From: Bacteroidales bacterium
GTDB taxonomy: Bacteria; Bacteroidota; Bacteroidia; Bacteroidales; ML635J-15
DNA: 57,099 bases
Direction: 5' to 3'
Assembly: GCA_023228725.1 (NCBI GenBank)
Contig: JALOAQ010000001.1
Coordinates: 1-57,099, forward strand
A model generated the notes under the pieces. That model worked only from the letters and a program-made list of their open reading frames with translations, was not told the DNA's origin and did not search any database. A program made the position numbers and the translations under genes. How positions within the stretch are numbered: the stretch's first letter is position 1; every line of letters begins with the position of its first letter. Below, one piece after another: positions 44,473 to 53,026 of the stretch.

Positions 44473-45056
44473 TATTTCCTGTATTTTAAATGTAAATAAA
44501 TTTCTCTACTTACCCATGAGTCGCTGGCTGCATATTTTATTTGTTTTTCGTTTAATTCTTCTGCTGCCCAATTACTAAGCTGTTGAGCTTTTGAAACTCT
44601 AAGATTTAAAACAATAGCTGCTATTTTTTTTAAACTCATTTCTTCAATATCAAACTCTTTCACGTAATCTTGTAGTTCGATAAAAGATTGAGGATTAAAG
44701 TTTTTTAGCTTTTTCAAGGCTTTTAAATCGTCATGTATAGATACACCTACTTTTAAATATTTAGGAGAAGATAAAATATTTACAACTTCTTTTTGTAATT
44801 CTAATTTATTTAATCTAAAAAGATAAGTTTTTTCTGCACTACTCAATTGCAACAAAGAAACAGGAGTATTATTAGCTAATCCTTTTTTAAAACATGGTTT
44901 AGTTTCTGTGTCAAAACCCCAAATAGTTTCCAAAAAAAGCTCATCTTTAATTTTATTATAAATTTCTATATTATCAACAATAACAACCTCGCCTTTGAAA
45001 GAAAATAAAGGTAATTTCTGAACCTCTTCATTGCTAATATTTGCTTTATAAATCAA
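44472..45056 (-). CDS. DEDD-family 3'-5' exonuclease domain protein
   Basis: 194 residues. Exo I is IWGFDTETKP, Exo II is VGVSIHDDLKALKKL, and Exo III is IKYAASDSWVSREIYLHL, as in RNase D-like DEDD nucleases. The metal-binding acidic residues are all present. It consists of only the exonuclease domain, with no HRDC. The substrate may be RNA or DNA. It overlaps the DUF5063 gene by 11 nt and touches the thioesterase gene. Confidence 0.88.
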   Translation of the reverse strand: MIYKANISNEEVQKLPLFSFKGEVVIVDNIEIYNKIKDELFLETIWGFDTETKPCFKKGLANNTPVSLLQLSSAEKTYLFRLNKLELQKEVVNILSSPKYLKVGVSIHDDLKALKKLKNFNPQSFIELQDYVKEFDIEEMSLKKIAAIVLNLRVSKAQQLSNWAAEELNEKQIKYAASDSWVSREIYLHLKYRK

Positions 45057-45576
45057 AATCTTCTTCGTTTTGAAAATTAATTTCGTGTAAACTTTTCATT
45101 AAAACCACAGCTCTAATTCCCCAATAAGTTTTAAAATTTTCTTGACAATAATAAAATGCTGCAAGAGTAATTTCATCAACTCCAAGTTTAAAAGCTCCAA
45201 TAAAGTCTCCAATTTCTTGATATAAATCAGCGTATAATTCTGATAAACCAACATTCAGAGAATCTAAACTATTCATAACTGTTGCATCCTGAATTTGAAC
45301 ATATTGGTCATCTTCATCTAATTTTGCTGCTACAACTTGCTGAATATAAGACCAAGAAGCTTCGTCAATAAATTTTTCTGTAAAATCATCGTCAAAATCT
45401 TCAAGTTCTGGCAATAATAAAGCTTTTAAATAAAGTAAAGGAAGAATTTTTAATGACGTTTCAATAAATTCTTTTTTAGAAATTTTTGCAGAAGCTTCTA
45501 AAAAAGCAATAAACTCTTTGGCAACTGTTGCAAACTCAACTGTTTCTTTTGTGTAAATTAATTCTGTATTATACAT
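45046..45576 (-). CDS. DUF5063 family protein
   Basis: 176 residues, alpha-helical and acidic, with no signal peptide. The sequence (TVEFATVAKEFIAFLEAS, LLYLKALLLPELEDFDDDF, AAFYYCQENFKTYWGIRAV) matches my recollection of the Bacteroidota-specific DUF5063 family next to a DEDD exonuclease. Function is unknown. The strict coupling to the exonuclease gene suggests a joint role, which is inference. Confidence 0.78.
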   Translation of the reverse strand: MYNTELIYTKETVEFATVAKEFIAFLEASAKISKKEFIETSLKILPLLYLKALLLPELEDFDDDFTEKFIDEASWSYIQQVVAAKLDEDDQYVQIQDATVMNSLDSLNVGLSELYADLYQEIGDFIGAFKLGVDEITLAAFYYCQENFKTYWGIRAVVLMKSLHEINFQNEEDFDL

Positions 45577-45581
45577 ATAAG

Positions 45582-46202
45582 TTATTGACCATCAACAAGT
45601 ATCCAGAAAAACACAAAATTTATTAGCTCATTATCCGGACGTAAATATGAAAAATAAGGAGCAATAGCAATTACTCTTTTCTTAAAAACTCCTTCTGCAA
45701 TATACCATTCTTCTAAAAACCTTATTTTTACAATATTGCTATGGTCTAATTGAACTTTCATTATATCTGTTTTATTTGGCAAAACAGTTGTATCAATTAC
45801 TTCAAACTCGTAATTAAAACATTTTTCCATATAGTTTTTCAATTCAGTTTCAGGAATTTCTTCAAAACTACTATAATCTCCACTAATATCGAAATAATAA
45901 GTTTTTAGCTTACCAATTATTGCATCATTTAGTAAATCTTGTAAAAACTCGCTATCCTGAGGACTAGGCAAGTTTTCCCAAAACCAATCCGGATTATTTT
46001 TGCTTCTATCTCCAATTAATTCATTACGAATTGGCACATCATACATTATTTTGTTTGTAATATCGAGTTTTTCGCCTTGATAATCATTTTCGGAAGCTTT
46101 TATAATTTTTCCATTAATTACGATATCATCAGCTTTATTTCCACAAGAAGCAAGAAAAAGTGTAATAAAAGCAAAACAAATTAAAATTACCAAATTTTTC
46201 AT
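45582..46202 (-). CDS. lipoprotein resembling GldN/PorN
   Basis: 206 residues with a lipobox LASC (Cys20). Two stretches recall the gliding/T9SS protein GldN: FLQDLLNDAIIGKLKTYYF, and the C-terminal pattern KIRFLEEWYIAEGVFKKRVIAIAPYF...FFWILVDGQ, which parallels the 'EdWffd...vRIigiaP...lFWIy' block of GldN. True GldN is longer, not usually in this context, and part of the PorKLMN core. This could be a distant paralogue. It is the first gene of the operon with DUF5063, exonuclease and thioesterase; a -7 box TAACTTTG lies at 46217-46224. Confidence 0.5.
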   Translation of the reverse strand: MKNLVILICFAFITLFLASCGNKADDIVINGKIIKASENDYQGEKLDITNKIMYDVPIRNELIGDRSKNNPDWFWENLPSPQDSEFLQDLLNDAIIGKLKTYYFDISGDYSSFEEIPETELKNYMEKCFNYEFEVIDTTVLPNKTDIMKVQLDHSNIVKIRFLEEWYIAEGVFKKRVIAIAPYFSYLRPDNELINFVFFWILVDGQ

Positions 46203-46240
46203 ATATGAATTTTTTTCAAAGTTAAAAAAAACTTTAAAAA

Positions 46241-46272
46241 TAAAAAAAATCTACTGCAATTTACAATAGATT
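46241..46272 (-). terminator. terminator after tRNA-Arg
   Basis: On the minus strand AATCTATTG and CAGTAGATT (one G-U) form a 9-bp stem with a 7-nt loop followed by eight T, five bases after the tRNA 3' end. Confidence 0.75.
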
Positions 46273-46276
46273 TTTG

Positions 46277-46350
46277 TGATCTAGTCAGGATTCGAACCTG
46301 AGACCTACGGCTTAGAAGGCCGTTGCTCTATCCAGCTGAGCTACTAGACC
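46277..46350 (-). tRNA. tRNA-Arg (anticodon UCU)
   Basis: A full cloverleaf on the minus strand: acceptor GGTCTAG / CTAGATC (one G-U), D arm AGCTCAGCTGGATAGAGC, anticodon stem ACGGC / GCCGT with loop CTTCTAA giving UCU (reads AGA), a 5-nt variable loop, and T arm CAGGTTCGAATCCTG. Discriminator A. CCA is not encoded. Confidence 0.97.
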
Positions 46351-46365
46351 ATATTATTTGGTTTG

Positions 46366-46395
46366 CAAAAGTATAAAATAATATCAATTGAACAA
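46366..46395 (-). promoter_or_regulatory. consensus promoter of tRNA-Arg
   Basis: On the minus strand TTG (46393-46395), a 19-bp spacer and TACTTTTG (46366-46373). It ends 15 nt before the mature tRNA 5' end. It is one of the cleanest -33/-7 pairs in the window. The rest of the gap to 46586 holds nothing I can support. Confidence 0.7.
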
Positions 46396-46586
46396 AATAT
46401 TTTTAATAATATTTTATTTGGCTCAAAATCAAAGCCTTAAAACGCAAAATCATATTATAAAAATATAAATTATCCAATAATAATTCTGATGTTTTGCTTA
46501 TTTTAACATATATCAGTTGAAAAGTCTGTATGCCTAAGTATTTTTAGTGAATTTTAAAGCTATATTTTTACATAAAAATTAGTAAG

Positions 46587-47540
46587 ATGGTAAAAACAGG
46601 TATATACGGAGACTTTGATGAGCACAATAAAATATTAGACAATGTTTTAGATATTCCTGAATTATCCTTGGTTGGAATTTATAGCCCTGAATTGTCTTGT
46701 AAGGAATTAGATTTTTTAAATTCTAAAATTAAATCCTATACACAAGTTGAAACTCTTTTAGATGAGGTTGATGCTGTAATTGCTTTGTCGCCTTTAAGCG
46801 ATTCTTTGCATTTGGAAAAACTTGTAAAAAACTCAAAACATGTATATTTTGAACCTAGTAGCAAGTTTTATTACGAAGATTTTAATAAATTAAATAATAT
46901 TATAGATGAAGCCAATGTTAAAGTGCAGGCCGGCTTACACTATCGATTTAACAATACATTTTTATCAGCAAAACCATTTATCAAAAAACCAAAATTTATT
47001 CAGTCTAAAAATTTTAAACATTTTAATTTTGATATTGATTCTTACTCCGTTTTATTAGATTTGCTTATTTTAGATATTGATATGGTTTTAAGTGTTGTTT
47101 CTTCTAATGTTAAAAATATAAAAACTAGCTCTACAAGTTTAAATTATGGCGATCCGGATATTATAAATGTTAGAATAGAATTTATTAACGGTAGTGTAGC
47201 AGATTTAACAGCATCGCGAATAGCAAGTGGAAATTATCATGAAATAAGTTTTTATGGCGATAAAAATTACGTAGAAATAGATTTATGCAATAATAAAGCA
47301 AAATTTCTAAAAAAACGAGATTTACAAAACTCTAAACTATTATTTCAAGAAAATATAGGAGATTTAATTGTTGAAAACATTAATATAAAGCCAAACAACT
47401 CATATTTTGACGAAATATCTTCTTTTGCAAAATCAATAATTTACGACAAAGAACCAGAAGCGGATATAGATAAAATTTTAAAAACTTATGAAATTATTGA
47501 TAGCATTAAAGATAAATTGAGATTAGCAAGCAATATGTAA
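46587..47540 (+). CDS. Gfo/Idh/MocA-like oxidoreductase, divergent
   Basis: 317 residues. The fold order is visible: an N-terminal Rossmann-like half (VGIYSPE, VDAVIALSPLSDSLHLEKLVKNSKHVYFEPS) and a C-terminal half with GDPDIINVRIEFINGSVADLTASRI and ISFYGDKNYVEIDL, typical of the family. The dinucleotide loop is degenerate (GIYGDFDEHNKI, not GxGxxG), and the usual EKP triad is replaced by EPSSK. It may have lost NAD(P) binding or act in a non-enzymatic way. It is a single gene between tRNA-Arg and a convergent acyltransferase. Confidence 0.75.
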   Translation: MVKTGIYGDFDEHNKILDNVLDIPELSLVGIYSPELSCKELDFLNSKIKSYTQVETLLDEVDAVIALSPLSDSLHLEKLVKNSKHVYFEPSSKFYYEDFNKLNNIIDEANVKVQAGLHYRFNNTFLSAKPFIKKPKFIQSKNFKHFNFDIDSYSVLLDLLILDIDMVLSVVSSNVKNIKTSSTSLNYGDPDIINVRIEFINGSVADLTASRIASGNYHEISFYGDKNYVEIDLCNNKAKFLKKRDLQNSKLLFQENIGDLIVENINIKPNNSYFDEISSFAKSIIYDKEPEADIDKILKTYEIIDSIKDKLRLASNM

Positions 47541-47582
47541 AAGTTTAATATGCTATTAGTTAATAATATAAATTAAAAATTG

Positions 47583-48071
47583 TTATTTAATTTTACGAGC
47601 CGGATTTCCTACATGGGTTTCATTATCTGGTACATCCATAATAACAACACTTCCAGCTCCAACTATTGCTTTTTCACCTATATTCAATCCGTTTTTTTTC
47701 GCAATTAATCTTGCACACATTCCTATATAAGCACCTGACTTAATATGAATAAATGTTCTAGTTTGATTTTTTCCATGCAAAGAAAAATAAACACCATAAG
47801 AAATAATGACGTTATTTTCAATTTTAGTCTTATGTGGCTCTAAATCATCTAGATAACACTTCATCCCAATAAATACATTTTTACCTATTTTATAGCCAAT
47901 TAATTTATAAAGAAATATTCTTAAAAAATTAAATGGCGTATTTGGAATTAAAACAACATTTATATACTTTCTGATAGGACGCCATAATATTTTAAAAATC
48001 GAATATTTAGCATAATAAGGTATTTCCTTTTTAGGTAAAAATACTTTATAATAAAATTGAACTAAGCCCAT
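47583..48071 (-). CDS. left-handed beta-helix (hexapeptide) acyltransferase
   Basis: 162 residues. Hexapeptide repeats are IGKNVFIGMKCYLDD, KIENNVIISYGVYFSLHG and the end GEKAIVGAGSVVIMDVPDNETHVGNPARKIK, the WbbJ/WcaF-type acyltransferase ending. It probably acetylates a sugar of a surface polysaccharide. The N-terminal 60 residues are hydrophobic/basic and may contact the membrane. It has its own promoter. Confidence 0.85.
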   Translation of the reverse strand: MGLVQFYYKVFLPKKEIPYYAKYSIFKILWRPIRKYINVVLIPNTPFNFLRIFLYKLIGYKIGKNVFIGMKCYLDDLEPHKTKIENNVIISYGVYFSLHGKNQTRTFIHIKSGAYIGMCARLIAKKNGLNIGEKAIVGAGSVVIMDVPDNETHVGNPARKIK

Positions 48072-48095
48072 TTAATACTCTAATTATTAGATTTT

Positions 48096-48125
48096 CAAAA
48101 ATAGCAAATAATTTTATTAAAGCAA
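48096..48125 (-). promoter_or_regulatory. promoter of the hexapeptide acyltransferase gene
   Basis: On the minus strand TTG (48123-48125), a 19-bp spacer and TATTTTTG (48096-48103), 24 nt before the ATG. Nothing else is seen in the 190-bp gap 48072-48261. Confidence 0.65.
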
Positions 48126-48261
48126 CTTTTTAATTAAATAATAATTATTTTACTAAGTCGCCAAACATTTTATTTTGAAGTATTTCTTCAAAAACATATC
48201 TACCTTTGTTTATAAAAACAACAAAATCTAAGATAAAAGTCTGATAGAAAAAGTTACCAAG

Positions 48262-49275
48262 CTATTCACCTTTCATATCTATAACTTCAAGATTTTTATT
48301 TATTATTTCCATACTAAGTTTTACAGATTCGGCTATTGCAGCTTCAATATCGTCATCTTGTACACCTAAAAAATCACAGGCTAAAGATTTATCAATAAAC
48401 TGATCCGAACATTGCAAACTAGTAAATTTTACAGGATGTAAGCCTGGCTCTAAGTTGGCTTTAATATGTTCTTTTAAAGTTTTGCGTGCAGACATTTTTA
48501 TTAAAAATGTTGGTAAAGTAATTATTTTTCTATCTGGAACTCCCATATATTTATGGAAAATTTTCAACATTTCTGGCCATTTCATATTATAATAACCAAT
48601 TGGATAAGCATTTCCACCTTTATTTTTTTCTAAAGCACCTGCTATTGCTTGTCCCACTTGCTTTACTGTCAGCATTGTAGTTCCACCTTTGGGATACATA
48701 GTTTTTTTGCCCATTTTTAAAAGCATTTCAACTAAAAACACCCAAACTGGTTTTCTACCTGGCTGAGTTCCAAAGATATAAGGCAATTCCAAAACAGCAA
48801 CATCAAAATTTTCATCTGCAAAACTTAAGCTCATATTCAACTGGTCAACTCTACTACGAATATAAGGATGCCATTTATACAACTCATCTTTGGGACGAAC
48901 CCTTTCAAAATATGTAAAATAAGAACCGCAAACAACTGCATGTTTTAGCCCAACTTCTTTTGCAAATTTTAAAATTCTTTCTAAGGCATCAATATTAAAC
49001 TTTTTAAACAAATCATAAATTGGTGCAGGTCCTGTAATCCTTTCATCAATTCCGGCAGCAAAAACAAAAGCGTCAAAGCCTTGCATTTTTTGTTTAAGCT
49101 CATCATCACTCATTTCCATAAAATTTCCAAATTCAACATTCATATCTTTTGGAAGAACCGAACCTGAGGGAAGAGGTGGTAAAGACAAACAACTTACTTG
49201 ATGACCCCTATTTATTAATTCTTCAGCTGCGACACTGCCAATCAGACCTGTGCCACCTATCATAAATACTTTCAT
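48262..49275 (-). CDS. extended SDR, NAD(P)-dependent epimerase/dehydratase-like
   Basis: 337 residues. The dinucleotide motif GGTGLIG is at residues 8-14, and FVFAAGIDERITGP follows. The catalytic Tyr is in the SYFTYFERVRP or HPYIRSRVDQLN area, without a clean YxxxK (YIRSR instead), so catalysis is uncertain. A substrate domain follows (LPYIFGTQPGRKPVW, GNAYPIGYYNMKW). The substrate is unknown. It is a lone gene upstream of nothing obvious on its strand. Confidence 0.8.
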   Translation of the reverse strand: MKVFMIGGTGLIGSVAAEELINRGHQVSCLSLPPLPSGSVLPKDMNVEFGNFMEMSDDELKQKMQGFDAFVFAAGIDERITGPAPIYDLFKKFNIDALERILKFAKEVGLKHAVVCGSYFTYFERVRPKDELYKWHPYIRSRVDQLNMSLSFADENFDVAVLELPYIFGTQPGRKPVWVFLVEMLLKMGKKTMYPKGGTTMLTVKQVGQAIAGALEKNKGGNAYPIGYYNMKWPEMLKIFHKYMGVPDRKIITLPTFLIKMSARKTLKEHIKANLEPGLHPVKFTSLQCSDQFIDKSLACDFLGVQDDDIEAAIAESVKLSMEIINKNLEVIDMKGE

Positions 49276-49349
49276 ATATATTAAAATTTAAGTTTATTGA
49301 ACTTAACAAAATCTAAGCACAAAAGTTGTTGGTTTTACTTAAAAAAACC

Positions 49350-50186
49350 TTATTGTATTACAATTTCCTTCAAAACAAAATACACATATACCCAAGGTAT
49401 TACAAAAATAAAGCTATCTAACCTGTCTAATAAACCACCGTGTCCGGGCAATGTGTTTCCTGAATCTTTTAAACTAATACTACGTTTAAAAAGCGATTCG
49501 ATTAAATCTCCTAAACTTCCAAAAACAATAACTATTACAGTAATTGATATCCAATCAAAACGGCTAAGATTTGGAATAAAATAGGACATAAAAAAACCGA
49601 TAAGTAAAGTAAAAACACTTCCTCCAATTGCACCTTCCCATGATTTTTTTGGCGACACTCTTTCAAAAAGTCTATGTTTTCCTAATGGAACACCTATCAC
49701 ATAAGACATAGAGTCAAAAATCCAAATTAAAACTAATATTCCAAGTAAAATTTGTGGTAAAAATTGAATTTGATTATCCCCTAAATCTTTATAACTAATT
49801 GTCTGAGCCAAAGCTAATGGCAAACTAATATAAACCAATGATAAAATGCTGAAAGCTAAGTTTCTAATTGGATTTTCAAGATTTCTGAAAAGCTCTTCTA
49901 TAAAAATAAAAAACAAAGGAATTAATAATAAAACATAAAGTTTTGAGCTTATTTCAAAATTAATTACAAGAAAATTTATTAAAATAAATAAAACACCTGT
50001 AAAAATACTTGTGAAACTAATGGGCTTAGCTTTATCATGTTTTACAATTCTAAAAAACTCAATTTTTAGCCAAATATCTGCAATAATCAAAAATGCGAGT
50101 AAAGACCATTGGTTTAGCAAAACCATTGATATACAGACAATTACGAAAACCAAGCCTGTTAAAGTTCTTTTATAAAAATTATTCAA
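49350..50186 (-). CDS. cdsA: phosphatidate cytidylyltransferase
   Basis: Makes CDP-diacylglycerol for phospholipid synthesis in the inner membrane. 278 residues with about eight transmembrane segments and the signature SLFKRSISLKDSGNTLPGHGGLLDRLDS near the C-terminus (written across 49430-49510). The frame has no ATG before residue 21, inside TM1, so the TTG at 50186, 2 nt after the ftsH stop, is the likely start. It is the last gene of rsfS-ftsH-cdsA. Confidence 0.92.
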   Translation of the reverse strand: MNNFYKRTLTGLVFVIVCISMVLLNQWSLLAFLIIADIWLKIEFFRIVKHDKAKPISFTSIFTGVLFILINFLVINFEISSKLYVLLLIPLFFIFIEELFRNLENPIRNLAFSILSLVYISLPLALAQTISYKDLGDNQIQFLPQILLGILVLIWIFDSMSYVIGVPLGKHRLFERVSPKKSWEGAIGGSVFTLLIGFFMSYFIPNLSRFDWISITVIVIVFGSLGDLIESLFKRSISLKDSGNTLPGHGGLLDRLDSFIFVIPWVYVYFVLKEIVIQ

Positions 50187-50188
50187 TT

Positions 50189-52210
50189 TTATTTAATTTC
50201 TGTTATATTAGTTTTATCTTGGTTAAAATTTACTGAGTCTGGACTTTCTTTATCACCTTTTCTTTTTCCAAAAATTCTTTCTAAATCGTCGCTAAAAATC
50301 ACTTCTTTTTCTAATAAAGTTTCTGCAAGTTCTGTAAGTCCGCTTATATTTTCTTTCAAAACATTAATTGCTCTTTGATATTGTTCTTCTACAATAGCTT
50401 TTACTTCGGCATCAATCAGTTCTGAAGTTTTTTCGCTATAAGGCTTAGTAAAACCAAAATCACTTTGTCCGCTTGAATCATAATAAGAAAGGTTTCCAAT
50501 TTTATCGCTCATTCCAAAAAAGCTTACCATAGCGAAAGCTTGTTTTGTAACTCTTTCCAAATCATTTAGAGCACCTGTAGAAACTTTTCCAAAATTAATT
50601 TCTTCTGAAGCTCTACCTCCGAGAGTTGAAGCCATTTCGTCTAAAATTTGCTCTTTAGTTGTAATTTGTCTTTCTTCTGGCAAATACCACGCAGCACCTA
50701 AGGCTCTACCTCTCGGAATAATTGTAACCTTAATCAATGGATTTGCATGTTCTAGCAACCAGCTAACCGTTGCGTGACCTGCTTCGTGAAAAGCTATAGT
50801 TCTTTTTTCACTTTGAGAAATAATTTTTGTTTTACGCTCCAAACCACCCACTATCCTATCCACAGCATCTAAAAAATCTTGTCTTTCAATTTCTTTTTTA
50901 CTTTTTCTTGCAGCAATCAAAGCAGCTTCGTTACAAACATTAGCAATATCGGCACCACTAAATCCTGGAGTTTGTTTTGCTAAAAAGCTAACATCTACTT
51001 CTTTAGACATTTTCAACTCACGGGTATGCACTTTAAAAATAGCTTCACGCTCTACTATATCAGGCAATTCCAAGTGTATTTGTCTATCGAAGCGACCTGC
51101 ACGCATTAGAGCACTATCTAAAATATCAGCACGGTTTGTGGCAGCAAGAATAATCACTCCGCTATTTGTATCAAAACCGTCCATTTCGGTAAGAAGTTGG
51201 TTTAAGGTATTTTCTCTTTCATCATTTCCACCAAAATTAGCATTTTTTCCTCTTGCTCTACCAATAGCATCGATTTCGTCAATAAAAATAATACAAGGAG
51301 CTTTAGCTTTAGCTTGTTTAAATAAATCACGAACTCTAGAAGCACCAACTCCTACAAACATTTCAACAAAATCTGAGCCACTAAGCGAAAAGAAAGGCAC
51401 ATTAGCTTCGCCTGCAACAGCTTTAGCGAGCAAAGTTTTTCCTGTTCCTGGAGGACCTACTAATAAGGCACCTTTTGGAATTTTCCCACCAAGTTTTGTG
51501 TATTTTTCTGAATTTTTAAGAAAATCTACAATTTCCATAATTTCAACTTTAGCTTCTTCAAGTCCGGCCACATCGTTAAAATTTACTTTCACTCTTCTTT
51601 CATCATCAAAAACTTGAGCCTTAGATTTTCCTATATTAAAAATTTGATTTCCACCACCTCCACCTCCGCTCATTCTGCGAAAGACAAAAAACCATATTCC
51701 TATTATAATAGCAAAAGGCAAAACCCAGCTTAAAATCTCGCCAATATAATTATGTTTAGTCTCATATTGTGCAGCAATTCTTTGACCAGGTTCAAGGTCT
51801 TTTTGTGCTTCTGCAAGTTGAATTTCAAAAGATTCTACAGAACCAATTTTAAAGAAATAATGTGGACCGGTATTTTTTGAAAAATTAAAAGCTCCGGGTT
51901 TTCCAACATCATCATACTTATCTTTACTTAAAGCTTCGTTTTTTAAGTAAATATCAACTTTATCTTTATTTACAACAACAATTTTTTCAAGATCACCTGA
52001 AAAAAGTAATTCTGTTTCAAATTTTTGCCTATCAATTTCTTTTGTTTTAGAACCAAAATCCATAAAAGTAAAAGCCAAAAATATTCCGAACAAAATAACA
52101 TATAACCAAACTTTATTTGGTGAGTTTGGCTTTTTATTGCCGGTATTTGGGGTGTTAGGTTTTTTATTGCCTTTATTAAACCCTTTATTTTTATTTTCCA
52201 TTTTTTTCAT
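50189..52210 (-). CDS. ftsH: ATP-dependent zinc metalloprotease FtsH
   Basis: A membrane-anchored AAA+ protease of 673 residues that degrades unassembled membrane proteins and regulators. It has an N-terminal Asn/Lys-rich tail, TM1 (VWLYVILFGIFLAFTFMDF), a periplasmic domain, TM2 (ILSWVLPFAIIIGIWFFVF), Walker A GPPGTGKT, Walker B IIFIDEID, the SRH region, and the zinc site HEAGH. The ATG at 52210 replaces the TTG at 52225. The order rsfS-ftsH-cdsA is common in Bacteroidota. Confidence 0.97.
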   Translation of the reverse strand: MKKMENKNKGFNKGNKKPNTPNTGNKKPNSPNKVWLYVILFGIFLAFTFMDFGSKTKEIDRQKFETELLFSGDLEKIVVVNKDKVDIYLKNEALSKDKYDDVGKPGAFNFSKNTGPHYFFKIGSVESFEIQLAEAQKDLEPGQRIAAQYETKHNYIGEILSWVLPFAIIIGIWFFVFRRMSGGGGGGNQIFNIGKSKAQVFDDERRVKVNFNDVAGLEEAKVEIMEIVDFLKNSEKYTKLGGKIPKGALLVGPPGTGKTLLAKAVAGEANVPFFSLSGSDFVEMFVGVGASRVRDLFKQAKAKAPCIIFIDEIDAIGRARGKNANFGGNDERENTLNQLLTEMDGFDTNSGVIILAATNRADILDSALMRAGRFDRQIHLELPDIVEREAIFKVHTRELKMSKEVDVSFLAKQTPGFSGADIANVCNEAALIAARKSKKEIERQDFLDAVDRIVGGLERKTKIISQSEKRTIAFHEAGHATVSWLLEHANPLIKVTIIPRGRALGAAWYLPEERQITTKEQILDEMASTLGGRASEEINFGKVSTGALNDLERVTKQAFAMVSFFGMSDKIGNLSYYDSSGQSDFGFTKPYSEKTSELIDAEVKAIVEEQYQRAINVLKENISGLTELAETLLEKEVIFSDDLERIFGKRKGDKESPDSVNFNQDKTNITEIK

Positions 52211-52234
52211 ATTATCAATAAACAACTAAAAAGA

Positions 52235-52615
52235 CTAATTATTGTTTAAATCTATTTCTACAATTTCTCCATCAGCCCACAACTGCTCTAAGCGGTAAAA
52301 ATTACGAGATTTAGCTTGAAAAACATGAACCATAACATTTACATAATCTAGCAATATCCATTCTTTATTTTCATAACCTTCTTTTTGCCAAACTTTATCA
52401 TCAAGAATTTTTTTAACATTATGTTCAATATATTGTGCTAATGTATTTACATGAGTTTCAGAATTTCCTGTGCAAATTACAAAATAATCGCAAACACTAC
52501 TGCCTGTTTTTTGCAAATCCAAAATTAAAATATCTTCACCTTTTTTTTCTAAAATTGACTCATTTATGACTTTTATTAAAGTCTGGGCATCATTAGTAAT
52601 TATTTTTTTTATCAT
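52235..52615 (-). CDS. rsfS: ribosome silencing factor RsfS
   Basis: 126 residues of the RsfS/YbeB/Iojap family, which binds L14 and blocks subunit joining under starvation. It has EDILILDLQKTGSSVCDYFVICTGNSETHVNTLA and the C-terminal WILLDYVNVMVHVF. It leads the operon with ftsH and cdsA; a -7 box TATGTTTG lies at 52631-52638. Confidence 0.95.
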   Translation of the reverse strand: MIKKIITNDAQTLIKVINESILEKKGEDILILDLQKTGSSVCDYFVICTGNSETHVNTLAQYIEHNVKKILDDKVWQKEGYENKEWILLDYVNVMVHVFQAKSRNFYRLEQLWADGEIVEIDLNNN

Positions 52616-52630
52616 CTAAACATTTTTTTG

Positions 52631-52638
52631 CAAACATA
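52631..52638 (-). promoter_or_regulatory. -7 box of the rsfS-ftsH-cdsA operon
   Basis: TATGTTTG on the minus strand, 15 nt before the rsfS ATG. No clear -33 TTG. Confidence 0.4.
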
Positions 52639-52798
52639 CATAAAATTAATAGTTTTTTACCTAACTATTTAGCAAAAATGTAGGCGGCATTCGTTAAATT
52701 CAGAATTAAGCAAGTCTTAAGTGCAATTTTAAATTATTTTGAATTTATGAACATTTAAACATTCTGGCTTATTCTTAATTTTATTTATTAAAAAAGTT

Positions 52799-52893
52799 CG
52801 AGTTTTAAAAGTCGAACCGATTTGAGGACAAAAAACGAAACTTTATTTGAGAATTTACGTATAATTTAAGATGGGGTATTGGTTTTAGGTTTT
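52799..52893. repeat. dispersed repeat A, copy 2
   Basis: Matches 5984-6079 at about nine positions in ten. The palindrome here is GTTCGA / TCGAAC around a GTTTTAAAAG core and, on the minus strand, is followed by a T-run, so it could terminate transcripts from the Rpn gene. The 411-bp gap 52616-53026 is filled mainly by this repeat and by repeat B. Confidence 0.75.
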
Positions 52894-52908
52894 GTAAAAG
52901 CAAGAAAA

Positions 52909-52975
52909 TGGGGTTTTGGCGGGATTTTTGCCATTTATTGCAAAAATCATGACAAAACAAGCAGAAAATTTCAAC
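52909..52975. repeat. dispersed repeat B, copy 2
   Basis: Partner of 3537-3605. The same stems GTTTTG / CAAAAC and GATTTTTG / CAAAAATC and the same GCGG / ATGA internal loop are kept, while the apical loop is different (CCATTTATTG). Here A and B are adjacent, 15 bp apart. Confidence 0.75.
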
Positions 52976-53026
52976 AAATTTAATACTCGTAAATAATTTA
53001 GCTTTTAACTTTCGACTTTCAATAAC

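Noticed and set aside
51138..51617. 159-codon plus-strand frame opposite ftsH
   Set aside because: It lies wholly inside the conserved AAA domain of ftsH; long antisense frames there are composition effects.
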